NCBI GenBank assembly: GCA_014380365.1
Contig: JACMJZ010000029.1
Location: forward strand, 372,001 to 436,000
Length of the DNA stretch: 64,000 bases
Origin: Pyrinomonadaceae bacterium
Lineage (GTDB): Bacteria; Acidobacteriota; Blastocatellia; Pyrinomonadales; Pyrinomonadaceae
Direction: 5' to 3'
Part shown: positions 24,391 through 31,128 of the stretch, one piece after another
Numbering within the stretch: position 1 is the first letter of the stretch
How the letters are laid out: each line of letters opens with the position of its first letter
Position numbers and translations under genes: made by a program
Notes under the pieces: model-generated
The model's input: the letters and a program-made list of their open reading frames with translations, nothing else
Told to the model about the DNA's origin: nothing
Databases searched by the model: none

Positions 24391-24420
24391 CGTATACACC
24401 TGTGCTCAAGCGAAAGTCAA
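24391..24420 (-). promoter_or_regulatory. Promoter of the secreted paralogue
   Basis: Minus-strand TTGACT (24420-24415), 18-bp spacer, TATACG (24396-24391). The region matches the promoter and leader at 23510-23611 (shared words CTGATC, GCATCGCG, TGATGTCG, GTATA.ACCTG on the plus strand), so promoter and gene were duplicated together. Confidence 0.6.
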
Positions 24421-24502
24421 GAATTCTGTAGCTCAACTCTTAATTCGCCGAATGCAAGAGATTCGGAAGCGATTTGATTGTCGCTTGGTTTGAACCAGAG
24501 TT

Positions 24503-25810
24503 TCAAATGCCATGAATTCGCAGTCGAAACTCGTCATTGATGGCAATAATCTCAGTGCGCCGGTTTGAGAAGAGACGACTCTCGCGCAACAACATCGGCA
24601 AGCCACCCTGCGAAGTCTCCACTCCATAGCCAGGACTCAAGAAGACTGCTGCTAGGTGCGGGTTCAAACGCTGTGGTATCCCGTAGCGGATTGCTTTTTG
24701 GGCCACCGGTGAAAACCCGGCCGTGCGCCGCGGGTTGATCAACTCAATTGAGTGATCGAAGATTTGCAGCCGGGTTGACTGATCCCGCAGGCCCAGATCG
24801 CGATGGACAAGTAAATTGCAAAGCGCTTCGCTTACGGAGTTGCGATGATAGTTTGCCCGCGCCGCAACCGGGCTGTCCGCAATATCCGCAGCCGGAAAAG
24901 TCTTTGGCCGCGCGTCCCAAAGGTCGGAGTAGCGCTTGATAAATCTCAGGGACGCCTCATAAACACTCAAGAGATTGCCAGTAATCTTTATCCGCTCAAC
25001 CACCGGGGATTGAATCGTGTCGCCCGCGAACCTCGCGGCGGTAACCTCCGAACGCGGCAAAAGTTCCGCGACGCGATCGTCACGGCCAAAGAGAAGGAGA
25101 CCGGCGACAGTGGGAACCATTTCCCCACGATGTTCGGACGCCAGCAGTAAATCGCGTGCAAGAACTTCAGCGGTCGGATAACCATTCGCGCTGGGGTTTT
25201 CGAAAGCGTCGCCTGCAAACTCCCGCACAAAACTCCAAAGGTGCGCTTCGTCGATGTCACTGATGGCTGCGCCAAGCGCGGGCAGGCTCTCAAATCTAAT
25301 GGGCCGCGCTTCATCAAAAAGAGACGCCAGTTCTTCAGCCGTGGCTTCGCGCTTTTCCGATCCGATCCGCAGATAGAACCGCCCGTCGTGAGTGCGATAA
25401 GGGCGCCGCTTCCCTTCTATATCCAACGCGACAATCCGGCGGCCATTATCAAAAGCGATCCGATCGATATACGGAAAAAGCGGCGGCTCAATGTCTTCAC
25501 GACAAATCCTTACCAGCTCCTCCTGAACGCTTTCTGGATCGTCCACACCTTCGATGCGCAACTGATCGTTGACTCCAAAGATCATTACGCCCCCGCCGGT
25601 GTTCGCGAGCGCGATGATTTCCTGGGCAATCTTTTCCGAGTTGGAAAGTTTTACCTTTAGTTCGAGGAAAGTATCTTCCCCGCCGCGAATCAATCGCAGT
25701 AGTTCAGTCCTGGTTGTTTGCGGAGCGGGAGTTGAAAGATAGTACTCTTGAAAGGAGCGCTCGGTAGCGGGTTCGTGGCGCTGGTTGCTGCGAAATCTTC
25801 TGCGAGCCAT
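24503..25810 (-). CDS. AlbA_2-domain putative transcriptional regulator / ATP-binding protein
   Basis: 435 residues. A charged N-terminal 30 residues is followed by the AlbA_2 (Schlafen AlbA-like) domain: FLELKVKLSNSEKIAQEIIALANTGGG-type sequence around residues 48-75, then FGVNDQLRIEGVDD and RRIVALDIEGKRRPY. The C-terminal half is the HATPase_c_4-type region with HRNSVSEALCNLLVHRD, a motif common in these RecG-like regulators. These proteins are predicted nucleic-acid-binding regulators. It is monocistronic and separated from the ABC permease by a palindromic repeat. Confidence 0.85.
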   Translation of the reverse strand: MARRRFRSNQRHEPATERSFQEYYLSTPAPQTTRTELLRLIRGGEDTFLELKVKLSNSEKIAQEIIALANTGGGVMIFGVNDQLRIEGVDDPESVQEELVRICREDIEPPLFPYIDRIAFDNGRRIVALDIEGKRRPYRTHDGRFYLRIGSEKREATAEELASLFDEARPIRFESLPALGAAISDIDEAHLWSFVREFAGDAFENPSANGYPTAEVLARDLLLASEHRGEMVPTVAGLLLFGRDDRVAELLPRSEVTAARFAGDTIQSPVVERIKITGNLLSVYEASLRFIKRYSDLWDARPKTFPAADIADSPVAARANYHRNSVSEALCNLLVHRDLGLRDQSTRLQIFDHSIELINPRRTAGFSPVAQKAIRYGIPQRLNPHLAAVFLSPGYGVETSQGGLPMLLRESRLFSNRRTEIIAINDEFRLRIHGI

Positions 25811-25887
25811 TTGTGTATTGGCGGGGTCGCTTTGCTCGCCCGCCCGGATGTCGAAACCACTACGACATCACTGGAATAGCATCATGT

Positions 25888-25959
25888 AGTTTAGAGTTCA
25901 ACCTTTAGTGTTTGTTACCGAAAATCGCAAGCTAAAGCTTGTACTCTAAACTCCTGGAG
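25888..25959. repeat. AGTTCAGAG-type palindromic element, copy 1
   Basis: Arms AGTTTAGAGTTCAACC (from 25888) and GCTTGTACTCTAAACT (to about 25952) are inverted. The family also occurs at 28321-28396, 46868-46892 (one arm) and 63457-63536. Confidence 0.75.
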
Positions 25960-25972
25960 TTTGCCGGATAAC

Positions 25973-27661
25973 TCAATCGTCAGAACCCTTGACGGCCTCA
26001 AGAATCTCCAGCTCCCTTCGCTGGAGCGTTTCACCCTGCGAATGGATGATCAGTAGATAGAATCCGATCGCAAGCGTTGCCAGAACGCCGAGTGTAACAT
26101 ACTCAACCAGCAAGCTTCCGGCGATAAATCCAACGGCCACGGAGGCCAACGGCGGCAACATCAGCACGCCAATCATTGGTATCAGTAGCAATCCAACCAC
26201 CCCCGAAACGTTGGAGCGTTTCCCGAATTTCATAGCCTTGGGAAAACGAATCGAGAGCCAGTTTCCCATCACACAGGTCAGGGCCGCGAAAGTAAGAAAA
26301 CTGAGGGCGCCAAATAGTAATGCTCCGCGAGTTACATCTCGAAACAGAAGATGATTAATTACGAGGAGCGCGGCGGAAAAGATAAGGGCCACAAATGAAG
26401 TCGCCAGGTTTTTTCCGATAAGAATATTCTTCCTCTCAAGCGGCGAGAGAACAAGCGTGCGCATTCCCGCATCCTCAAAAGCAAACTGATTGCAGAAGAG
26501 TCCGGATAGGATCAGGAAGACGTAGAGAATGCCACTTGTTACCACTAATACGTATCCGTAAGTGAAGAAGTCGGCCGCCAGGCCGCCGCCGCCTTCGATG
26601 CTCTGCGGATCAAAATGCCGCCTGTTGATGAGTCGGATGACGATAAGTATGAGCGGCATGATAGCCATCATGCGCACTTGGGCGTTGCGCATTATGTAGC
26701 GCAACTCCTTCTCAATAATCGCCGACAGCGCCGGCGAGACCAGGGGAATGTCCCAGCCGGCGTAGTTATCGTCTCCTCTTTTGGCTGTCGCAGTGCTGCG
26801 CTTTCGCTTCCTTTTGCCGCCACCGAGAATTGCGCGACGCGCCAGCCAAAAAGTAAGGGCCACGAGGATGGCTGTGTATGCGATAACCACGGCCACTGAG
26901 AGCGCATATCCAGCACCGCCTTTTCGCAGTCCGTCGCTCAGGGCGAATGCTATGACGCCGGGAGGCGTCCACCGCAGCGCCGAAAGGGATTCGAAGTAAC
27001 GAACAACTACTGGCGCGATCTGACCAAAAAGCGCACCGCCGAGTCCGGCAACCACACCAATCAAAGCCAACAGGGTTTCGCCTCGAGTTCGTTTCTTCCG
27101 TAGCAGCGAGCTGAGTGAAGTTGAAATCCATTTCGACAAGGCGACGCCGAATGCGACAGCCAGGAACGCAATCAACATTGCGCCTACAAGGTTTCCCGTT
27201 CCCAACCCTACACCGAGGCCAATCGCAAGGATTGCCGGAATGGCAAAGATCGCCTGCAGGCTGGTGACTTCGCTAATCAGATCGATAGCGAAGAGCCGTC
27301 GCAAACTAATTGGATAAAGCAGGAGGTGTCCAGGATCAAACTGCCGCGTGCTGCCCATGCTGAGCGGCAATATCGCCCAGAACAGGTAACACAAGGTGAA
27401 GGCCGAAAAGAAGATAAACTCCGCCGACGGAATGCCTGCGGCCCGATCTGCCCTCCCGGCTTGGAATGCCTGAAAACCTACTTCGGGCGACGTCAACGCA
27501 TAGGCACCCACGCCGAGAACAACCGCCACTATCAGCGCCAACGTCAGCGCCGCTATTATCCCCAAAACTGTAGCGACGCGATTTACGACCGCCTTCGAGG
27601 AACGCATGGAATTGCGGAATAGCGTCCATTTGAGCCAGAGGAGTGTGGAAAGTTGGCGCAT
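25973..27661 (-). CDS. ABC-2 type exporter permease, no adjacent ATPase
   Basis: 562 residues with about twelve hydrophobic segments in two halves and a charged cytoplasmic loop in the middle (RRAILGGGKRKRKRS). The pattern of FRNSMR near the N-terminus, LRRLFAIDLIS and LSPLERKNILIGKNLATS in conserved short cytoplasmic helices fits large ABC-2 permeases that pair with an ABCB-like ATPase. No ATPase gene is next to it; it may be elsewhere. The start is 12 bp from a tandem heptamer repeat shared with the divergent folK promoter region. Confidence 0.85.
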   Translation of the reverse strand: MRQLSTLLWLKWTLFRNSMRSSKAVVNRVATVLGIIAALTLALIVAVVLGVGAYALTSPEVGFQAFQAGRADRAAGIPSAEFIFFSAFTLCYLFWAILPLSMGSTRQFDPGHLLLYPISLRRLFAIDLISEVTSLQAIFAIPAILAIGLGVGLGTGNLVGAMLIAFLAVAFGVALSKWISTSLSSLLRKKRTRGETLLALIGVVAGLGGALFGQIAPVVVRYFESLSALRWTPPGVIAFALSDGLRKGGAGYALSVAVVIAYTAILVALTFWLARRAILGGGKRKRKRSTATAKRGDDNYAGWDIPLVSPALSAIIEKELRYIMRNAQVRMMAIMPLILIVIRLINRRHFDPQSIEGGGGLAADFFTYGYVLVVTSGILYVFLILSGLFCNQFAFEDAGMRTLVLSPLERKNILIGKNLATSFVALIFSAALLVINHLLFRDVTRGALLFGALSFLTFAALTCVMGNWLSIRFPKAMKFGKRSNVSGVVGLLLIPMIGVLMLPPLASVAVGFIAGSLLVEYVTLGVLATLAIGFYLLIIHSQGETLQRRELEILEAVKGSDD

Positions 27662-27672
27662 GGCGTCAGAAA

Positions 27673-27823
27673 TCAGTGGTCAGTGGTCAGTGGTCAGTGG
27701 TCAGTGGTCAGTAAGATACGATCATTTCCGTGAGCGGTTCTTTTTTCGTCCGCTGCAATTTCATTCTATACTCATCAGTGACGTTCTGACTTCTGACCAC
27801 CGGCCACTGACCACTGACCACTG
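27673..27823. repeat. Heptamer array TCAGTGG with inverted copy
   Basis: Five perfect TCAGTGG units plus a partial one (27673-27712) face CCACTGA units (27793-27823) across an 80-bp spacer. The arms can pair. They sit between the divergent permease and folK starts, the right arm ending 3 bp before the folK ATG. Confidence 0.9.
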
Positions 27824-27825
27824 CA

Positions 27826-28341
27826 ATGCAAAACGCCTACATCGGGCTCGGCTCCAATCTTGGCGAACGCGCCGGCAATCTCCTTCTGGGAATCCACGGA
27901 TTGCTCGCCACCGGCCTTGAACTGACTCGACTGTCTCGAATCTATGAAACCGAACCCGTAGAGACTTTCGCCCAGCCTTCATTTCTTAACATGGTTGCGG
28001 AGTTGAAGGGCGATACGCTTCCCCCTCCAGATAGACTACTGGAGCAACTGTTGCAAGTTGAACTATCTCTCGGACGAACCCGCGATAGTGCAAAGGGTCC
28101 GCGCACGATCGATCTCGATCTGCTTCTTTATCGCGCAGAGACGTGCAACACACAGCTGCTCACGTTGCCCCACCCGCGTCTTCACCTGCGCCGCTTTGTA
28201 CTCGTGCCCCTAACTGAGATAGCTCCCCGGCTGGTTCATCCAACACTCAATAAGACGATGACCGAACTACTGGCGGCGCTTGATGACGATTCTGAAGTGA
28301 AGCTGTGGAGTCCGCGGCGAAGTTCAGAGTACAAGCTTTAG
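27826..28341 (+). CDS. folK: 6-hydroxymethyl-dihydropterin pyrophosphokinase (FolK)
   Basis: Transfers pyrophosphate from ATP to 6-hydroxymethyl-7,8-dihydropterin in folate synthesis. 171 residues with the family hallmarks YIGLGSNLGER at the N-terminus, the VELSLGRTRDSAKGPRTIDLD pterin/ATP region with the conserved DLDLLLY, and the C-terminal LPHPRLHLRRFVLVPLTEI. The last codons SSEYKL-stop come from a palindromic repeat rather than from the family's usual end. Folate is a cofactor for PanB encoded next on the strand, but 207 bp separate them. Confidence 0.96.
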   Translation: MQNAYIGLGSNLGERAGNLLLGIHGLLATGLELTRLSRIYETEPVETFAQPSFLNMVAELKGDTLPPPDRLLEQLLQVELSLGRTRDSAKGPRTIDLDLLLYRAETCNTQLLTLPHPRLHLRRFVLVPLTEIAPRLVHPTLNKTMTELLAALDDDSEVKLWSPRRSSEYKL

Positions 28342-28396
28342 CTTGCAGCGGTGCAGAAGAAGCAACCTGAAGGTTGTACTCTGAACTGCTTGAGCA
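28321..28396. repeat. AGTTCAGAG-type palindromic element, copy 2 (overlaps folK end)
   Basis: AGTTCAGAGTACAAGCTTTA (28321-28340) is answered by TTGTACTCTGAACT (28374-28387). The left arm encodes the last five residues and stop of FolK. Confidence 0.85.
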
Positions 28397-28449
28397 ATGG
28401 CATTAACGCTTCCCCTCCCAGGTTTTTCCCCTTTTTTCGGTTTTGCCGT

Positions 28450-28455
28450 TATAAT
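28450..28455 (+). promoter_or_regulatory. Possible -10 box upstream of panB
   Basis: A perfect TATAAT stands 93 bp before the panB ATG. The -35 region at the proper distance is poor, so this is only a candidate. Confidence 0.35.
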
Positions 28456-28548
28456 GCCCTCACTTGCTAACAAGCCTTCCACATCACCGAAATCGGCCGA
28501 TTACTGGCAACTAGGTTGGCCCGCCTGCGCGTGCCTGAGAGTTGAAAT

Positions 28549-29457
28549 ATGGCGTATCTCAAGCCTGAGCGTCCTGAAAAAGTAAATGCCCCTTCGCTAA
28601 AGGTCAGCAAACAGCGAGGCGAGCGTTTGGTCTGTCTGACGGCATACGATTACCCAACCGCTCGGATTGTTGACGAGGCCGGGATCGACATAATTCTCGT
28701 CGGCGACAGCCTCGGGAATGTCGTGCTCGGCTATGGCAACACCGTGCCGGTCACGCTCGAAGAAATATTGATTCACCTAAAAGCGGTGCGCCGCGCCGTG
28801 CAGCGCGCTCTGCTCGTAGCTGACATGCCTTACGGTTCGTTTCACACCGGCGCAGACGATGCGGTGAGAAATGCGTTGCGCCTGGTAAAGGAAGGCGGTG
28901 CTGAAGCCGTTAAGCTTGAAGGTGGACACAAACGGGTGCAGTTGGTCAAACGTTTGGTTGATGAAGAGATCGCCGTGATGGGCCACATTGGGTTGACGCC
29001 GCAGTCAATCAACAAACTTGGCGCTTACCGCGTGCAGGGCAAGACTGCGGCTGCTGCACGACAGTTAGTCGACGATGCGCGCGCCCTGGAAGACGCCGGC
29101 GCTTTCGCGATTGTTTTGGAAGTTGTTCCCCGCGAGATCGCAAAACTTATTACAGAAACTGTCAGCATTCCCACGATTGGTATCGGCGCCGGCGTCGAGT
29201 GCGACATTCAAGTCCTGGTGTTGCATGACATGCTGGGATTGTCATTCGGAAAGCTGGCGCGGTTCGTTCGTCCGTACGCAAACCTGGCTGCGGTAATGAC
29301 AGAGGCCGTTACGCGCTATGCCGACGACGTCCGCAGCGGCACGTATCCTTCGGACGCAGAATCGTATGCTCTACCGGCTGAGGCCGCGGATGAACTTGAC
29401 ATCCAAACGCCGGTCAAAGAGTCGCAGTCTGCTGAGTCAAAAGCCAGGAAGTCCTGA
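28549..29457 (+). CDS. panB: 3-methyl-2-oxobutanoate hydroxymethyltransferase (PanB)
   Basis: First committed step of pantothenate synthesis: adds a hydroxymethyl group from 5,10-methylene-THF to alpha-ketoisovalerate, with Mg2+. 302 residues. Motifs: LTAYDYPTARIVDEAG, ILVGDSLGNVVLGY (metal-binding Asp), VADMPYGSF, KLEGG, MGHIGLTPQ, IPTIGIGAG, HDMLGL. The C-terminal 40 residues are a variable acidic tail. Followed 18 bp later by panC, an ordinary pan operon; panD is not in view. Confidence 0.97.
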   Translation: MAYLKPERPEKVNAPSLKVSKQRGERLVCLTAYDYPTARIVDEAGIDIILVGDSLGNVVLGYGNTVPVTLEEILIHLKAVRRAVQRALLVADMPYGSFHTGADDAVRNALRLVKEGGAEAVKLEGGHKRVQLVKRLVDEEIAVMGHIGLTPQSINKLGAYRVQGKTAAAARQLVDDARALEDAGAFAIVLEVVPREIAKLITETVSIPTIGIGAGVECDIQVLVLHDMLGLSFGKLARFVRPYANLAAVMTEAVTRYADDVRSGTYPSDAESYALPAEAADELDIQTPVKESQSAESKARKS

Positions 29458-29475
29458 CCATTCCCCAAATCAACT

Positions 29476-30357
29476 ATGGAGATTATTAATCGCCGTCAGC
29501 GCATGAGTTCCGTCGCGCGCAAAATTCGCCGCGACCAGGATCGCAGTATCGGACTGGTGCCGACGATGGGAGCGCTGCATGAGGGTCACCTCAGCCTCGT
29601 GCGCGAAGCGCGTCGCATGTGCGACGTCGTAGTCGTGTCTGTTTTCGTAAACCCCACGCAGTTTGGCCCCAGCGAAGATTTTGAACACTATCCGCGCGAT
29701 CTGACTAAAGACACAGCGCTGCTCACCGACTACAACGTCGACTACATTTTCGCGCCGCCTATGGAAGAGATGTATCCCAAGGATTTTTCCACTTACGTGA
29801 ATGTTGGCGGGCTCTCGAAACTGCTGGAAGGAGAGACGAGGCCGGGCCACTTTCGCGGCGTGGCTACCGTAATCTCAATTCTGCTCAATACCGTGCGTCC
29901 CGACTTCGCTTTCTTCGGTCAGAAGGATGCGCAACAAGCTGTGATCATCAAACGATTGGTCCGCGACCTCGCGTTTGATACTGAGATTGTTGTTCTCCCC
30001 ACGGTCCGTGAGGATTCGGGTCTGGCAATTTCGTCGCGCAACCTCTACCTCGACGCTGAAGAACAGGAGTCGGCCTCCGTAATTCATCGCGCGCTGAAGC
30101 AGGCGAAGGAAGCTTACAAGAAAGGCGAGCATCACGCCGGTAAGTTGGCCAATATCGTGCGCACAACGATTGAAACTGAACCGCGCGTGCGTTTGGATTA
30201 CGTGAGCATTGTAGATGCGGAGACGCTCGACAAACTCGACAAACTCGACGAGCGCCCCATCCTGATCGCCGTTGCCGCATACGTCGGCAAGACACGCCTG
30301 ATCGATAACATTGTAGTGAACAAAGCGAAGAAAGATGCCGCTACAAGCAAAAGTTAG
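29476..30357 (+). CDS. panC: Pantoate-beta-alanine ligase (PanC)
   Basis: ATP-dependent condensation of pantoate and beta-alanine to pantothenate. 293 residues with the nucleotidyl-transferase signatures VPTMGALHEGHLSLV (HIGH-like), VSVFVNPTQF, FGQKDAQQ, the KMSKS-like ISSRNLYL, and a C-terminal beta-alanine domain (RVRLDYVSIVDAETL). A perfect 9-bp duplication gives DKLDKLDE near residue 255, a harmless local repeat. Cytosolic; co-transcribed with panB. Confidence 0.97.
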   Translation: MEIINRRQRMSSVARKIRRDQDRSIGLVPTMGALHEGHLSLVREARRMCDVVVVSVFVNPTQFGPSEDFEHYPRDLTKDTALLTDYNVDYIFAPPMEEMYPKDFSTYVNVGGLSKLLEGETRPGHFRGVATVISILLNTVRPDFAFFGQKDAQQAVIIKRLVRDLAFDTEIVVLPTVREDSGLAISSRNLYLDAEEQESASVIHRALKQAKEAYKKGEHHAGKLANIVRTTIETEPRVRLDYVSIVDAETLDKLDKLDERPILIAVAAYVGKTRLIDNIVVNKAKKDAATSKS

Positions 30358-30389
30358 AGCTTGACCAACTGCGATTTCACTCCCTCCTT

Positions 30390-30398
30390 TGCTAGAAT
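30390..30398 (+). promoter_or_regulatory. Possible extended -10 promoter of the molybdenum hydroxylase operon
   Basis: TGCTAGAAT (TG-N-TAnnnT) ends 15 bp before the ATG of the Fe-S subunit. It would give a very short leader. No good -35 box. Confidence 0.4.
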
Positions 30399-30413
30399 CG
30401 TTCCGTTTCAGTT

Positions 30414-30941
30414 ATGTCAAATCCAACTAAACAGAAATCTCATATTCAGTTCGCGCTGAACGGTGAGCCGGCGGAAGTCGCGTTCGCGCCGCACAAGACG
30501 CTGCTGGAAGTCCTGCGCGAAGATCTTGGCCTGATGGGAACCAAGCATGGCTGCGAACTGGGCGAGTGTGGCACGTGCACGGTGCTGGTTAACGGGCGCG
30601 CGATTCTGTCCTGCTTGATGTTGGGGCTGGACGCCGAAGGACAAGCAGTAAAGACGATCGAAGGCATGGCGGAAGGCGCGCAGCTTCATCCGTTGCAGGA
30701 AACGTTTGCCGATACAGGTGCGGCGCAGTGTGGCTATTGCACGCCCGGTTTTCTCCTCGTCGCGGAAGAACTTCTAAAGAAGGATCCGAATCCCTCGCGT
30801 GACGTTATCAAAGAAGCTCTGTCAGGGAATCTCTGCCGCTGCACCGGGTACATCAAGATTTATGAAGCCGTTGAACTCGCCGCCGCGCGCATGCGAGGCG
30901 AAGAGGCGGAGTTGCCGCGCGAAAGTGTCTATGGTTTGTAA
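30414..30941 (+). CDS. [2Fe-2S] subunit of xanthine oxidase-family enzyme (HcrC-like)
   Basis: Electron-transfer subunit of a molybdenum hydroxylase. 175 residues: a plant-type ferredoxin domain with Cys47, Cys52, Cys55 and Cys67 (CELGECGTC and ILSC), then the helical second [2Fe-2S] domain with CGYCTPGF and LCRCTGY. Length and order match the small subunits of 4-hydroxybenzoyl-CoA reductase, CO dehydrogenase and nicotinate dehydrogenase. The large subunit starts 187 bp downstream beyond a palindrome; the flavin subunit is 4.4 kb away. The enzyme's substrate is inferred from the flavin subunit. Confidence 0.93.
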   Translation: MSNPTKQKSHIQFALNGEPAEVAFAPHKTLLEVLREDLGLMGTKHGCELGECGTCTVLVNGRAILSCLMLGLDAEGQAVKTIEGMAEGAQLHPLQETFADTGAAQCGYCTPGFLLVAEELLKKDPNPSRDVIKEALSGNLCRCTGYIKIYEAVELAAARMRGEEAELPRESVYGL

Positions 30942-31021
30942 ACTTGGGGATTGTGAGCTTAGTGGTTTGTGAATCAGACCGGCTTGAGTTTGTTTCTCAA
31001 GATCGAAAGTCTCTAAGGTCA

Positions 31022-31084
31022 GGAAGGTGGGCTTGCCCCCGCTCTTCTTAGTCAAAAGGCAAGCGGGGGTAAAACCTCCCTTCC
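31022..31084. repeat. GGAAGGTGGGCTTGCCCCCGC palindromic element, copy 1
   Basis: Left arm 31022-31043 and right arm 31062-31084 are inverted. Related sequence occurs at 36341-36363, 36438-36466 and inside the CoA ligase gene at 47351-47380. Confidence 0.75.
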
Positions 31085-31128
31085 CAACCTGAGAGCCTGG
31101 TTGGATCGAAAGACTAATCGAATACTGA

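Noticed and set aside
27673-27823. CRISPR or origin iterons
   Set aside because: The units are 7 bp without spacers and have an inverted counterpart; no replication gene or DnaA-box cluster is nearby.
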